Of a stretch of DNA of 64,000 nucleotides, positions 44,373 through 54,697 are shown one piece after another. The translations under genes were made by a program, and so were the position numbers. The notes beneath the pieces were generated by a model. It was not told the DNA's origin and made no database searches. It worked only from the letters and a program-made list of their open reading frames with translations. The stretch spans positions 1-64,000 of the forward strand of contig JARGEQ010000126.1 of assembly GCA_029211145.1 (NCBI GenBank), in the 5' to 3' direction. Positions within the stretch are counted from its first letter, which is position 1. Every line of letters starts with the position of its first letter. The DNA is from Marinimicrococcus flavescens. GTDB lineage: Bacteria; Pseudomonadota; Alphaproteobacteria; Geminicoccales; Geminicoccaceae.

Positions 44373-45628
44373 GCGGCCATACGTCCCTCGAGCATGCCCT
44401 CGCCCATCCCGGCGATCTCGAACAGGGCGATGGTGCCGGCCGGCGGCACCTCGCCCAGCACCCGCAGCGGGGCGAAGTGATCGGTGTGGCCTGTGCCGCT
44501 GCGCTCGATCAGCGCCCGGCGGCGCTGGCCCAGCTGGCCGGCGAGGAAGGCGTCGAGGGCCGCCTCGCCGGCGGCGCGCAGGCGCCCTGCGCGCTCCTTG
44601 CGAACGTCCTTGGCCACCTGCGGCATGCGGGCCGCCGGCGTGCCGGGCCTGGGCGAATAGGGGAAGACGTGAAGGAAGGTGAGCCCCGCCTCGCCGACCA
44701 GCCGCAGCGAGTTCTCGAACATCTCCGCGCTCTCGGTCGGAAAGCCGGCGATCAGGTCGGCGCCCAGCACCACGTCCGGCCGCAGGCGGCGCAGCCGGGC
44801 GGCGAGCTCGATGACATCGCCGCGCAGATGGCGCCGCTTCATCCGCTTGAGGATCATGTCGTCGCCTGCCTGCACCGAGAGATGCAGGTGCGGCATCAGC
44901 CGCGGCTCCTCGGCGATCAGCCGCTCGAGTTCGGGGTCGAGCTCGGCCGGGTCGATCGAGGACAGCCTGAGGCGCGGCAGCTCGGGCACCTCATCCAGCA
45001 CCGCCGCCAGCATGGCGCCGAGGCTCGGCTGACCGGGCAGCTCCTTGCCGTAGGAGGTGATGTCGACGCCGGTCACCACCAGCTCGCGATAGCCGTTCTC
45101 CACCAGGGTGCGGGCCTGCGCCACCACGTCGGCCACACGCACGCTGCGGCTGTTGCCGCGGCCGTAGGGGATGATGCAGAAGGTGCAGCGGTGATCGCAG
45201 CCGTTCTGCACCTGGAGGAAGGCGCGGGTGCGGCCGTCGAAGCCGCTGACCAGATGGCCGGCGGTCTCGGTGACGCTCATGATGTCGCCGACCAGCTCCT
45301 GGCGCTCCCCGCTCGCGGCGAGGGCGGCCCAGGTCTCCGGGCGCATCTTCTCGGCATTGCCCACCACGGCGTCGACCTCCTGCATCGCCGCATAGCCGCC
45401 GGAGGCGACCTGCACGCTGCAGCCGGTGACGACGATGCGCGCCTCGGGGTTCTCCCGGCGGGCGCGGCGGATCGCCTGGCGCGCCTGGCGCTCGGCCTCG
45501 GCGGTCACCGCGCAGGTATGCACGATGATGACCTTCTCGAGCCCGGCGCGCTGCGCATGGGTGCGCATCACCTCCGACTCGAAGATGTTCAGCCGGCAAC
45601 CGAAGGTGACGACCTCGACGCCTTCCAT
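44369..45628 (-). CDS. mtaB: tRNA t6A37 methylthiotransferase
   Basis: Radical SAM enzyme that converts t6A37 of tRNA to ms2t6A. 419 residues: an N-terminal MTTase domain with three conserved Cys (TFGCRLN, HTCAV, TGCSVQ), the radical SAM CxxxCxxC in CDHRCTFC, and a C-terminal TRAM-like domain. Starts at ATG 45628, 2 nt after the dapF stop, and overlaps ftsY by 4 nt, giving a dapF-mtaB-ftsY operon. Confidence 0.93.
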   Translation of the reverse strand: MEGVEVVTFGCRLNIFESEVMRTHAQRAGLEKVIIVHTCAVTAEAERQARQAIRRARRENPEARIVVTGCSVQVASGGYAAMQEVDAVVGNAEKMRPETWAALAASGERQELVGDIMSVTETAGHLVSGFDGRTRAFLQVQNGCDHRCTFCIIPYGRGNSRSVRVADVVAQARTLVENGYRELVVTGVDITSYGKELPGQPSLGAMLAAVLDEVPELPRLRLSSIDPAELDPELERLIAEEPRLMPHLHLSVQAGDDMILKRMKRRHLRGDVIELAARLRRLRPDVVLGADLIAGFPTESAEMFENSLRLVGEAGLTFLHVFPYSPRPGTPAARMPQVAKDVRKERAGRLRAAGEAALDAFLAGQLGQRRRALIERSGTGHTDHFAPLRVLGEVPPAGTIALFEIAGMGEGMLEGRMAA

Positions 45629-45630
45629 CT

Positions 45631-46464
45631 CTATCTGTCCAGAAGCTCCGCCGACAGCACGCCCTCGAAGCTGAGGGCGGCAGGGCCGGTCATGGTGACG
45701 GGTCCGCCGGGGCGCCAGGTGATCTCCAGCTCGCCGCCGCCGTCGAGCAGCACGCGGGCGCGCTCGCGCACCAGGCCGCGGCGCACCGCCGAGACCAGGG
45801 CGGCGCAGGCGCCGCTGCCGCAGGCCAGCGTCAGCCCGGCGCCGCGCTCCCAGACCCGCAGGCGGATGGTCTCGGGGCCGAGCAGCTGGGCAAAGCCGAT
45901 ATTGGCGCGGTCGGGGAAGAACGGATGACGCTCGAGCAGCGGTCCCACACGGGCGATCTCGACCCGCTCCAGATCCTCGACGAAGAAGACCCCGTGCGGG
46001 TTGCCCATGCTGACGCCGGCCGGATGCGGCAGGTCCTCGAAGTCGAGCGGCATCTCGACGGTATCGCAAGGCACCGCCACCGGCACGTCGCGCCAGTCCA
46101 GCAAAGGCTCGCCCATGGTGACGGCGATCCGGCCGTCGGCCAGGCGCTCGGCCTCGAGCAGCCGCTCGCCCACGCGCAGCCGCAGGGTGCGGCCCGGGCA
46201 CTCGTCGAACAGCAGCCGGGCGGCACAGCGGGTGCCGTTGCCGCAGGCGCCGGCGCGCGTGCCGTCGCTGTTGAAGAACTCGATGCGCGCATCGGCGTCC
46301 AGCGCTTGCGAGATCCGCACGAGCTGGTCGAAGCCGACGCCGCGATGCCGATCGGCGATGCGGCGCATCTGTCCGGCGTCGAGCTCGACGGGTACATGGC
46401 GTGCGTCGACAACGACGAAATCGTTGCCGAGCCCGTGCATCTTGTAGAAGGGGAGCGCGCGCAT
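45631..46464 (-). CDS. dapF: Diaminopimelate epimerase
   Basis: Interconverts LL- and meso-diaminopimelate for lysine and peptidoglycan synthesis. 277 residues. The two catalytic cysteines are Cys74 (GACGNGTRC) and Cys215 (LACGSGAC). KMHGLGNDFVVVD is the classical N-terminus, which fixes the start at 46464. Leads the dapF-mtaB-ftsY operon and is divergent from ffh. Confidence 0.95.
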   Translation of the reverse strand: MRALPFYKMHGLGNDFVVVDARHVPVELDAGQMRRIADRHRGVGFDQLVRISQALDADARIEFFNSDGTRAGACGNGTRCAARLLFDECPGRTLRLRVGERLLEAERLADGRIAVTMGEPLLDWRDVPVAVPCDTVEMPLDFEDLPHPAGVSMGNPHGVFFVEDLERVEIARVGPLLERHPFFPDRANIGFAQLLGPETIRLRVWERGAGLTLACGSGACAALVSAVRRGLVRERARVLLDGGGELEITWRPGGPVTMTGPAALSFEGVLSAELLDR

Positions 46465-46653
46465 GGCGCGGGGATAGCGGCGAACGGCCGCAAAAGCAAG
46501 CCGCACCCCGGCAATGCTTGACTTTGCCCGCCCGCAGGCGCAAAAGCCTGTGGCTTGCGGCGGGGCGTCCGCGGGCCGTTGTTTCGTCTGCACTTCATCG
46601 ACGCGCTGGGCCCCACCCTGCCGCGGTGGTTTTCTGCGCGCGATCGGGCTTGA

Positions 46654-48021
46654 ATGTTCGAGAATCTCTCCAGCCGGCTGACCAAGGTCTTCGACCGCCT
46701 CAAGGGTCGCGGCGTCCTCTCCGAGGAGGACGTCGGCACCGCCATGCGCGAGATCCGCGTGGCGCTGCTCGAGGCCGACGTCGCCCTGCCGGTGGTCAAG
46801 GACTTCGTGGCCGGGGTCCGCGAGAAGGCGGTCGGCCAGGAGGTCGTCAAGAGCATCAGCCCCGGCCAGATGGTCGTGAAGATCGTTCACGACCATCTCA
46901 AGGAGCTGCTCGGCGGCGAGGGCGACGAGATCCGCCTCGCCGGCTCGCCGCCCACCGTCATGCTGATGGCCGGCCTCCAGGGCTCGGGCAAGACGACGAG
47001 CTCGGCCAAGCTCGCCCGCCGCCTGCGCGCGCGGGACCGCAAGAAGGTGCTCCTGGCATCCCTCGACGTGCAGCGGCCGGCCGCCCAGCACCAGCTCGAG
47101 GTGCTGGCCCAGCAGGCCGAGGTGGCGAGCCTGCCGATCGTCCAGGGCCAGCAGCCGGTGGAGATCACCCGGCGCGCCCTCGACACGGCCCGCCGCGAGG
47201 GCTTCGACGTCCTGATCCTCGACACCGCCGGCCGGCTCTCGATCGACGAGGCGCTGATGGGCGAGCTGGTCCAGGTGCGCGACCTCGCCCAGCCTCACGA
47301 GACCCTGCTGGTGGCCGACGCGCTGACCGGCCAGGACGCCGTCAACACCGCCAGGATCTTCAACGAGCGCATCGGCCTCACCGGCATCGTGCTGACCCGC
47401 ATGGACGGCGACGCGCGCGGCGGTGCGGCGCTCAGCATGCGGCACGTCACCGGCCGGCCCATCAAGCTGGTCGGCATGGGCGAGAAGCTCGACGCGCTCG
47501 AGGCGTTTCATCCCGAGCGCATCGCCTCGCGCATCCTCGACATGGGCGACGTCGTGTCGCTGGTCGAGAAGGCCGCCGAGACGATCGACAAGGACGAGGC
47601 CGAGAAGCTCTCGAAGAAGCTTCAAAAGGGCAATTTTGACCTCGAGGACATGCGCGCCCAGCTCCAGCAGGTCACCAAGATGGGTGGCATGGGCGGCATC
47701 CTCGGCAAGCTGCCGGGCGTCGGCAAGATCAAGAAGCAGATCGCCGAGGCCAATATCGACGAGCGGATCATCGTGCGGCAGTGCGCGATCATCGATTCGA
47801 TGACCCGCAAGGAGCGGCGCAATCCGCGTCTGATCGACGGCTCACGGCGCAAGCGGATCGCCCGCGGCTCCGGTACCGAGGTCCAGGAGGTCAACCGCCT
47901 CCTCAAGCAGCATCGGCAGATGCAGGACATGATGAAACAGATGAAGAAGGCGGGCGGGCTCAAGGGCCTGCTCGGCCGCGGCATGCCGCCGGGTCTTCCG
48001 CCGGGGCTCCTTCCCCGCTAA
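46654..48021 (+). CDS. ffh: Signal recognition particle protein Ffh
   Basis: SRP54 GTPase that binds signal sequences of nascent membrane proteins, 455 residues. N domain, then G domain with [28 protein letters not shown] and [13 protein letters not shown], then the Met-rich M domain from about residue 320 ([23 protein letters not shown]) that binds 4.5S RNA and the signal peptide. Heads the rpsP-rimM-trmD-rplS group. Confidence 0.96.
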   Translation: MFENLSSRLTKVFDRLKGRGVLSEEDVGTAMREIRVALLEADVALPVVKDFVAGVREKAVGQEVVKSISPGQMVVKIVHDHLKELLGGEGDEIRLAGSPPTVMLMAGLQGSGKTTSSAKLARRLRARDRKKVLLASLDVQRPAAQHQLEVLAQQAEVASLPIVQGQQPVEITRRALDTARREGFDVLILDTAGRLSIDEALMGELVQVRDLAQPHETLLVADALTGQDAVNTARIFNERIGLTGIVLTRMDGDARGGAALSMRHVTGRPIKLVGMGEKLDALEAFHPERIASRILDMGDVVSLVEKAAETIDKDEAEKLSKKLQKGNFDLEDMRAQLQQVTKMGGMGGILGKLPGVGKIKKQIAEANIDERIIVRQCAIIDSMTRKERRNPRLIDGSRRKRIARGSGTEVQEVNRLLKQHRQMQDMMKQMKKAGGLKGLLGRGMPPGLPPGLLPR

Positions 48022-48083
48022 GCCATCGGCCAGCCACTACAAGCACCCCAAACGTCAGAGCATCAAGGAGCGACAGGACAGCC

Positions 48084-48422
48084 ATGGCCGTTCGTATCCG
48101 CCTCGCCCGCGGCGGCGCCAAGAAGCGCCCCTACTACCGTATCGTTGCCGCCGACTCGCGCAGCCCGCGCGACGGCCGCTTCCTCGAGAAGCTGGGCACC
48201 TACAACCCGCTGCTGCCCGGCGACGCCGAGCAGCGCGTCACCCTCAACGAGCCGCGCATCCGCCACTGGCTCGAGCAGGGCGCCCAGGTGAGCGACCGCG
48301 TCGCCCGCTTCCTCGACCGGGCCGGCATCACCAGCAACACCGTCCACCACAAGGGCACCGGCAAGCGCGCCGCCGAGATCGCCGCCAAGAAGGCGGCGGC
48401 CGAGGCCGAAGCGAACGCCTGA
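48084..48422 (+). CDS. rpsP: 30S ribosomal protein S16
   Basis: 112 residues, with the typical start [20 protein letters not shown] and [19 protein letters not shown]. The Ala/Lys/Glu-rich C-terminal extension (about 95-112) is common in alphaproteobacteria. Preceded by AAGGAG and 62 nt after ffh. Confidence 0.97.
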   Translation: MAVRIRLARGGAKKRPYYRIVAADSRSPRDGRFLEKLGTYNPLLPGDAEQRVTLNEPRIRHWLEQGAQVSDRVARFLDRAGITSNTVHHKGTGKRAAEIAAKKAAAEAEANA

Positions 48423-48443
48423 GCCCGGTCGTAGCGTGAAGCC

Positions 48444-48977
48444 ATGCAGCGCCCCGCCCCCCAGGGACTGGTCTGTCTCGCCGTCATAACGACCGCGCAC
48501 GGTGTGCGCGGGGCGCTCAAGCTGCGCTGCTTCACCGAGGAGCCCGAGAACGTCGCGGCCTACGGGCCGCTGTGCGACGAGCACGGGCACGAGCTCTTCG
48601 AGCTCGAGATCGTCGGCCGCACCAAGGGCGGTGTCATCGTCCGTGCCCGGGGCATCGACGACCGTGACGCCGCCGAGGCGCTTCGCGGCACCCATCTCTA
48701 CGTGCCGCGCGAGCGCCTGCCCGAGCCCGACGAGGACGAGTTCTACGTCGAGGATCTGGCGGGCCTCGAGGCGGTCTCGCCGTCCGGCGAGGTCCGCGGG
48801 AAGGTTCTGGGTGTGTTCAATTTCGGCGCCGGCGACGTCGTCGAGATCGTCACGCCCGAGGGTCGCCCGCTCCTCGTGCCGTTCACCCGCGAGGCGGTTC
48901 CCGAGGTCGATCTGGCGGCACGCCGGATGGTCGTCGACCCGCCGGCGGAAAGCGCCCGGGGCGGGGAGGAGGCATGA
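48444..48977 (+). CDS. rimM: Ribosome maturation factor RimM
   Basis: Assists 16S rRNA processing and 30S head assembly by binding S19. 177 residues: an N-terminal barrel ([19 protein letters not shown]) and a C-terminal PRC-barrel ([12 protein letters not shown] and [17 protein letters not shown]). Lies 21 nt after rpsP and overlaps trmD by 4 nt. Confidence 0.94.
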   Translation: MQRPAPQGLVCLAVITTAHGVRGALKLRCFTEEPENVAAYGPLCDEHGHELFELEIVGRTKGGVIVRARGIDDRDAAEALRGTHLYVPRERLPEPDEDEFYVEDLAGLEAVSPSGEVRGKVLGVFNFGAGDVVEIVTPEGRPLLVPFTREAVPEVDLAARRMVVDPPAESARGGEEA

Positions 48978-49729
48978 CCACCCAGCCCTGGACCGCCACC
49001 GTCCTCTCCATCTTTCCCGAGATGTTCCCGGGCCCGCTCGGCCATTCGCTGGCCGGCAAGGCGATGGAGCGCGACCTGTGGCGGCTGGCCGCCGTCAATC
49101 TGCGCGACCACGCGAGCGACCGCCACCGCACCGTCGACGACACGCCCTTCGGGGGTGGCAGCGGTATGGTGATGCGGCCGGACGTGATCGGCCGGGCGGT
49201 CGACGCGGCCCGCGAAGGGGGCGCGCAGGGCCCCCTCCTCTATCTCTCGCCGCGCGGCCGGCCGCTCACCCAGAGCCGTGCCCGGCAGCTCGCCGACGGT
49301 CCGGGCCTGCTCGCTTTGTGCGGGCGGTTCGAGGGCGTCGACGAGCGCGTGCTCGAGGCGCGCGGCTTCGAGGAGGTCTCGATCGGCGACTTCGTGCTGT
49401 CGGGCGGGGAGCTCGCGGCCATGGTGCTGATCGACGCCACCGTGCGGCTGCTGCCGGGCGTGATCGGCGACGCCTACTCGCTGGAGGAGGAAAGTTTCTC
49501 TGGCGGCCTTCTCGAATATCCGCAATATACGCGCCCACAGGTCTGGGAAGACAGACAGGTGCCCGAAGTGCTGCTCTCCGGGCACCACGAGCGGATTCGC
49601 GCCTGGCGACAGGCGATGGCCCTCGAGGTCACGCGCCGCCGCCGTCCCGACCTTCTGGGCGAGATGACTGGTCACAACCCAAGGACCGTCGGCGCAGCGC
49701 AGCCGTCGGCCGATCCCGAGCGAGGATGA
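48974..49729 (+). CDS. trmD: tRNA (guanine-N1-)-methyltransferase
   Basis: Methylates G37 of tRNA at N1. 251 residues, SPOUT fold. [20 protein letters not shown] at the start, [26 protein letters not shown], the knot segment [14 protein letters not shown] and [14 protein letters not shown] are diagnostic. Overlaps the rimM stop by 4 nt and is 1 nt from rplS. Confidence 0.96.
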   Translation: MTTQPWTATVLSIFPEMFPGPLGHSLAGKAMERDLWRLAAVNLRDHASDRHRTVDDTPFGGGSGMVMRPDVIGRAVDAAREGGAQGPLLYLSPRGRPLTQSRARQLADGPGLLALCGRFEGVDERVLEARGFEEVSIGDFVLSGGELAAMVLIDATVRLLPGVIGDAYSLEEESFSGGLLEYPQYTRPQVWEDRQVPEVLLSGHHERIRAWRQAMALEVTRRRRPDLLGEMTGHNPRTVGAAQPSADPERG

Positions 49730-49730
49730 C

Positions 49731-50120
49731 ATGAACCTTATCGAGCAGTTGGACCGGGATCAGATCGCCCGCCTGACCGCCGAGCGCGGCGTGCCCGACT
49801 TCAAGGCCGGCGACACGCTGCGCGTCAACGTGAAGGTCATCGAGGGCAACCGCGAGCGCGTCCAGGCCTTCGAGGGCGTGTGCATCGCCCGCCGCAACCG
49901 CGGCATCAGCTCGGCCTTCACGGTCCGCAAGCTGAGCTATGGCGAGGGTGTCGAGCGCGTGTTCCCGCTCTACAGCCCGCGCATCGAGAGCATCCAGGTG
50001 GTGCGTCGCGGCCGCGTGCGCCGTGCGAAGCTCTATTACCTGCGTGGCCGTACCGGCAAGGCCGCCCGTATCGTCGAGCTGCGCGAGGACCGTGCGCCCA
50101 AGGCCAGCGCCCAGGCCTGA
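49731..50120 (+). CDS. rplS: 50S ribosomal protein L19
   Basis: 129 residues. [39 protein letters not shown] and [16 protein letters not shown] are typical of L19, located at the subunit interface. The short Arg/Ala-rich C-terminus is usual. Last ribosomal gene before leuC. Confidence 0.97.
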   Translation: MNLIEQLDRDQIARLTAERGVPDFKAGDTLRVNVKVIEGNRERVQAFEGVCIARRNRGISSAFTVRKLSYGEGVERVFPLYSPRIESIQVVRRGRVRRAKLYYLRGRTGKAARIVELREDRAPKASAQA

Positions 50121-50154
50121 GGCCGGCACCGCGTCAATCGGGAGGAAGTACGTC

Positions 50155-51561
50155 GTGGCCACCGCCAGGACCTTGTTCGAGAAGATCTGGGACAGCCATC
50201 TGGTCGATCAGCAGCCGGATGCCACCGCGCTGATCTACATCGACCGGCACCTCGTTCACGAGGTGACCAGCCCGCAGGCCTTCGAGGGCCTGCGCAACGC
50301 CGGCCGCAAGGTCCGGCGCCCGGATGCGACCCTGGCGGTGCCCGACCACAACGTGCCCACGAGCGACCGCTCGAAGGGCATCGCTGACGAGACCTCCCGG
50401 ATCCAGGTCGAGACGCTGGAGAAGAACTGCCGCGAGTTCGGCGTCCAGCTGTTCGGCATGAACGATGTCCGCCAGGGCATCGTTCACGTCATCGGCCCCG
50501 AGCAGGGCTTCACCCTGCCCGGCACGACGATCGTCTGCGGTGACAGCCACACCAGCACCCACGGCGCCTTCGGCGCCCTGGCCTTCGGCATCGGCACGTC
50601 CGAGGTCGAGCACGTGCTGGCGACCCAGACGCTGCTGCAAAAGCGCCCGAAGACGATGCGGATCAACGTCGTCGGCGATCTGCCGGTCGGCTGCACCGCC
50701 AAGGACGTGATCCTCGCCATCATCGGGCAGATCGGCACCGCCGGCGGCACCGGCTATGTGGTCGAGTATGCGGGCGACGTCATCCGCGGGCTTTCCATGG
50801 AAGGCCGCATGACGATCTGCAACATGTCGATCGAGGCCGGTGCGCGGGCCGGGCTGATCGCCCCGGACGAGAAGACCTTCGCCTATCTGAAGGGCCGGCC
50901 GATGGCGCCCAAGGGCGCTGCCTGGGAGGCCGCGGTCAGCTACTGGAAGACCCTGCCCTCCGACGAGGGTGCGACCTACGACAAGGAGGTCGTGCTCGAC
51001 GCCGCCGAGATCGAGCCGCAGGTGACCTGGGGCACCAGCCCGCAGGACGTGGTGGGCGTGACCGGCCGGGTGCCGGACCCCAAGGCGGTCAAGGACGCCG
51101 AGCGGCGGGCCTCGATCGAGCGCTCGCTGCAGTATATGGGCCTCGAGCCCAACACGCCCATCGAGGAGGTGAGGATCGACAAGGTCTTCATCGGCTCGTG
51201 CACCAACGGGCGGATCGAGGATCTGCGGGTCATCGCCGGGCTGGTGAAGGGCAAGAAGGTCGCCCAGAGCGTCGAGGCGATGATCGTACCGGGCTCGGGT
51301 CTGGTGAAGCACCAGGCCGAGGAGGAAGGCCTCGACGTGGTCTTCAAGGAGGCCGGCTTCGACTGGCGCGAGGCGGGCTGCTCGATGTGCCTGGGCATGA
51401 ACCCCGACCAGCTCAAGCCGGGCGAGCGCTGCGCCTCCACCAGCAACCGCAATTTCGAGGGCCGGCAGGGCAAGGGCGGACGCACCCATCTGGTGAGCCC
51501 GGCCATGGCCGCCGCGGCGGCGCTGACCGGCCGTCTCGCCGACGTTCGCAAGCTGGCCTGA
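50155..51561 (+). CDS. leuC: 3-isopropylmalate dehydratase large subunit
   Basis: With LeuD isomerises 2-isopropylmalate to 3-isopropylmalate in leucine synthesis. 468 residues, aconitase family. [4Fe-4S] ligands lie in GDSHTSTHG context and in [12 protein letters not shown] and [14 protein letters not shown] 50155 with GGAGGA nine nt upstream gives the normal N-terminus [12 protein letters not shown]. Directly after rplS, an arrangement common in alphaproteobacteria. Confidence 0.96.
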   Translation: MATARTLFEKIWDSHLVDQQPDATALIYIDRHLVHEVTSPQAFEGLRNAGRKVRRPDATLAVPDHNVPTSDRSKGIADETSRIQVETLEKNCREFGVQLFGMNDVRQGIVHVIGPEQGFTLPGTTIVCGDSHTSTHGAFGALAFGIGTSEVEHVLATQTLLQKRPKTMRINVVGDLPVGCTAKDVILAIIGQIGTAGGTGYVVEYAGDVIRGLSMEGRMTICNMSIEAGARAGLIAPDEKTFAYLKGRPMAPKGAAWEAAVSYWKTLPSDEGATYDKEVVLDAAEIEPQVTWGTSPQDVVGVTGRVPDPKAVKDAERRASIERSLQYMGLEPNTPIEEVRIDKVFIGSCTNGRIEDLRVIAGLVKGKKVAQSVEAMIVPGSGLVKHQAEEEGLDVVFKEAGFDWREAGCSMCLGMNPDQLKPGERCASTSNRNFEGRQGKGGRTHLVSPAMAAAAALTGRLADVRKLA

Positions 51562-51572
51562 GGAGAGCGCCG

Positions 51573-52193
51573 ATGCAGGCTTTCACGACCCTCACCGGTG
51601 TCGCAGCCCCCCTGCCGATGATCAATGTCGACACCGACAAGATCATTCCGGCCAAGTGGCTCAAGACGATCAAGCGGACCGGCCTCGGCGTCGCCCTCTT
51701 CGAGAGCATGCGCTACAACGAGGACGGCAGCGAGAAGCCGGACTTCGTGCTCAACAAGGAGCCCTACCGCAACGCCGAGATCCTCATCGCCGGGGACAAT
51801 TTCGGCTGCGGCAGCTCGCGCGAGCACGCGCCCTGGGCGCTCCTCGACTTCGGCATCCGTTGCGTGATCGCGCCGAGCTTCGCGGATATTTTCTACAATA
51901 ACTGCTTCAAGAACGGCATCCTGCCGATCGTCCTGCCGCAGGACGAGATCGACGCCTTGATGCGCGAGGCGGAGCAGGCCCAGAACCCGACCTTCACGAT
52001 CGATCTCGAGAAGAAGGAGATCGTGCGGCCGACCGGCAACGCGCCGATCCATTTCGAGCTCGACCCGCACAGCCGGAAGTGCCTCCTCGAGGGCCTCGAC
52101 GACATCGGCCAGACCCTGGAGCGGGCCGCTGCCATCGGCACCTTCGAGGGCGGCCAGCGGCGCGATCAGCCCTGGCTCTACCGCGAGGCCTGA
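51573..52193 (+). CDS. leuD: 3-isopropylmalate dehydratase small subunit
   Basis: 206-residue swivelling domain partner of Leu[18 protein letters not shown] and [17 protein letters not shown], the substrate-specificity and phosphate-binding segments, are intact. 11 nt after leuC with AGGAGAG before the ATG. Confidence 0.96.
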   Translation: MQAFTTLTGVAAPLPMINVDTDKIIPAKWLKTIKRTGLGVALFESMRYNEDGSEKPDFVLNKEPYRNAEILIAGDNFGCGSSREHAPWALLDFGIRCVIAPSFADIFYNNCFKNGILPIVLPQDEIDALMREAEQAQNPTFTIDLEKKEIVRPTGNAPIHFELDPHSRKCLLEGLDDIGQTLERAAAIGTFEGGQRRDQPWLYREA

Positions 52194-52203
52194 GCGGCGC
52201 GGC

Positions 52204-52224
52204 GGGCGGGGCACGGCCCCGCCC
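52204..52224 (+). terminator. Hairpin between leuD and leuB
   Basis: A 9-bp stem GGGCGGGGC/GCCCCGCCC with a 3-nt loop lies 10 nt after leuD and about 40 nt before leuB. With no T-run, it is more likely an attenuating or processing structure than a full terminator. Confidence 0.4.
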
Positions 52225-52265
52225 TCATTCCGAGATTTCAAGAACCAGAAGAGGCAGTTAGCGCG

Positions 52266-53375
52266 ATGGCTGAGCTTGGCCGCATCCTTTTCCTCCCCGG
52301 CGACGGTATCGGCCCCGAGGTCATGGAGGAGGTCCGCCGAGTCATCGGCTGGCTCGACCGTCGCCAGATGGGCTTCGAGGTGCACGAGGACAGTGTCGGC
52401 GGCGCCGCCTACGAGAAGTACGGCACGCCGCTGGCCGACGATACGCTGGCCAAGGCCCTGGAGATCGGCACGGTGATGTTCGGCGCGGTCGGTGCCGCGC
52501 AGTACGACACGCTGCCCTTCCACCTCAAGCCCGAGCAGGGCCTGCTGCGGCTCAGGAAGGAGCTGGGCCTCTTCGCCAACCTGCGCCCCGCCATGGTGTT
52601 CCCGGCCCTGGCCGAGGCCTCGACCCTCAAGACCGAGCTGGTCGAGGGGCTCGACATCATGATCCTGCGCGAGCTCACCGGCGGCGTCTATTTCGGCGAG
52701 CCGCGCGGCATCGAGGAGCTGCCCGACGGCCAGAAGCGCGGCATCGACACGCAGGTCTACACGACCTTCGAGATCGAGCGCATCGCCCGGGTCGGCTTCG
52801 AGCTGGCGCGCAAGCGCGGGAACAAGGTGACCTCGGTCGAGAAGGCCAACGTGATGCACACCGGCATCCTGTGGCGCGAGACCGTGAAGCGGCTGCACGA
52901 GGCCGAGTACCAGGACGTCGAGCTCTCCCACATGTACGCCGACAACTGCGCCATGCAGCTGATCCGCGCGCCCAAGCAGTTCGACGTCATCGTCACCGAC
53001 AATCTCTTCGGCGACCTCCTCTCCGATGCCGCCGCCATGGCGACCGGCTCGCTGGGCATGTTGCCCTCGGCCGCGCTGGGCGCCCCCGATGCCGACGGCC
53101 GCCGCAAGGGCATGTACGAGCCGGTGCACGGCAGCGCGCCGGACATCGCCGGCCAGGGCATCGCCAACCCGCTCGCCACGCTGCTCAGCTTCGCCATGAT
53201 GCTGCGCTATTCCTTCGACCTGGATGAGGAGGCCGACCGGCTGGATGCCGCCATTGGCCGCGTGCTCGACAAGGGCCTGCGGACCGGCGACATCATGCAG
53301 CCGGGCATGACCAAGGTGAGCACCTCCGAGATGGGCACCGCCGTCCTCAAGGAACTGGACGCGTCGCTCTCCTGA
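52266..53375 (+). CDS. leuB: 3-isopropylmalate dehydrogenase
   Basis: NAD-dependent oxidative decarboxylation of 3-isopropylmalate to 2-oxoisocaproate precursor. 369 residues, isocitrate/isopropylmalate dehydrogenase fold: [28 protein letters not shown], the metal site [12 protein letters not shown] and [19 protein letters not shown]. Follows leuD by 72 nt. Confidence 0.96.
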   Translation: MAELGRILFLPGDGIGPEVMEEVRRVIGWLDRRQMGFEVHEDSVGGAAYEKYGTPLADDTLAKALEIGTVMFGAVGAAQYDTLPFHLKPEQGLLRLRKELGLFANLRPAMVFPALAEASTLKTELVEGLDIMILRELTGGVYFGEPRGIEELPDGQKRGIDTQVYTTFEIERIARVGFELARKRGNKVTSVEKANVMHTGILWRETVKRLHEAEYQDVELSHMYADNCAMQLIRAPKQFDVIVTDNLFGDLLSDAAAMATGSLGMLPSAALGAPDADGRRKGMYEPVHGSAPDIAGQGIANPLATLLSFAMMLRYSFDLDEEADRLDAAIGRVLDKGLRTGDIMQPGMTKVSTSEMGTAVLKELDASLS

Positions 53376-53448
53376 CAGGTCGTTTTCCCGCGGCGGGCGG
53401 CGCGGACCCCGGTCCCGCCCCCGCCGGCTTTCCCAGAGGTATTCTCCC

Positions 53449-54465
53449 ATGGGCTATCGCGTAGCCGTCGCCGGCGCCACCGGCGCCGTCGGATCCGAGA
53501 TCCTCAACATCCTGGCCGAGGTGAACTTCCCGGCCAACGAGGTCATCGCCCTTGCCTCCGAGCGTTCGGTGGGCAAGGAGGTGAGCTACGGCGAGGAGCG
53601 GACCCTCAAGGTCCAGAACCTCGACACCTTCGATTTCGAGGGCGTCGACATCGCCCTGTTCTCGCCGGGCGCCGCGGTCTCCGCCGTGCATGCGCCGCGG
53701 GCCGGTGCTGCCGGCTGCGTGGTGATCGACAACACCTCGCAGTTCCGCATGGACCCGGACGTCCCGCTGATCGTGCCGGAGGTCAACCCGCACGCCATCG
53801 ACGGCTTCCGCGCCCGCAACATCATCGCCAACCCCAACTGCTCGACCATCCAGATGGTCATGGCGCTCAAGCCGCTGCACGAGCTGGCGCGCATCAAGCG
53901 GGTGGTGGTGTCGACCTACCAGTCGGTCTCGGGCGCCGGTCAGGAGGGCATGGACGAGCTCTTCGACCAGACCAAGTCCATCTACATGAACGACAAGAAG
54001 GCCCCCCAGGTCTTCCAAAAGCAGATCGCCTTCAACCTCATTCCCCAGATCGACAAGTTCCTCGAGGACGGGTCGACCAAGGAGGAGTGGAAGATGGTGG
54101 TCGAGACCCAGAAGATCCTCGACCCCGAGATCGAGGTCAGCGCCACCTGTGTCCGCGTGCCGGTCTTCGTCGGTCACTCGGAGTCGGTCAACGTGGAGTT
54201 CCACGAGCCCGTCGACATCGAGGAGGCGCGCGACGCGCTGCGCAACTTTGACGGAATCGTGCTGCTCGACGATCCGGCCAAGGGCGAGTACGTCACCCCG
54301 GTCGAGTGCGTCGGCGAGTTCGCCACCTTCGTCTCGCGCATGCGCGTCGACCCCACGGTGCCCTACGGGCTCAACATGTGGGTGGTCTCCGACAATCTGC
54401 GCAAGGGCGCTGCCCTCAACACCGTGCAGATCGCCCAGAAGCTGATCGAGGACGGCCACATCTGA
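53449..54465 (+). CDS. asd: Aspartate-semialdehyde dehydrogenase
   Basis: Reduces aspartyl phosphate to aspartate semialdehyde with NADPH, the branch point to Lys, Met and Thr. 338 residues. NADP motif VAGATGAVGSEIL, ALASERSVGKE, the catalytic Cys in NPNCSTIQ, and VSTYQSVSGAG are present. The product feeds the same diaminopimelate route as dapF. Confidence 0.95.
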   Translation: MGYRVAVAGATGAVGSEILNILAEVNFPANEVIALASERSVGKEVSYGEERTLKVQNLDTFDFEGVDIALFSPGAAVSAVHAPRAGAAGCVVIDNTSQFRMDPDVPLIVPEVNPHAIDGFRARNIIANPNCSTIQMVMALKPLHELARIKRVVVSTYQSVSGAGQEGMDELFDQTKSIYMNDKKAPQVFQKQIAFNLIPQIDKFLEDGSTKEEWKMVVETQKILDPEIEVSATCVRVPVFVGHSESVNVEFHEPVDIEEARDALRNFDGIVLLDDPAKGEYVTPVECVGEFATFVSRMRVDPTVPYGLNMWVVSDNLRKGAALNTVQIAQKLIEDGHI

Positions 54466-54505
54466 GGCTTCGTGCCGGGACGTCCGCGCGAGGCGGGCGT
54501 CCCGT

Positions 54506-54637
54506 GCCGCGCAAGGCGCTGCGCGCGGCTCCTTTTCTGTCTTCTTTCAGTTGCCGGCCGGGCGGGCGGCGGCGGCAGTGCCACTGCCCACCGCCAAACC
54601 CCGAAAAAGACGAGGAAAAAGCCGCGCGCAGCGCCTT
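54506..54637. repeat. Dispersed palindromic element, inverted pair 3
   Basis: The perfect core AAGGCGCTGCGCGCGGCT is at 54513-54530 and its inverse at 54620-54637, 107 nt apart, the shortest pair. The left arm stem GCCGCGC/GCGCGGC (54506-54512 with 54523-54529) runs into TCCTTTTCTGTCTTCTTT, a good intrinsic terminator after asd. The interior is short and lacks the conserved block, so it is a deleted form. Confidence 0.8.
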
Positions 54638-54697
54638 GAACGGCCCCTTCGCCCCGCTGGTCTTCCAGCCGCGGGGCAACCGCTCTAGAGTGCGGCC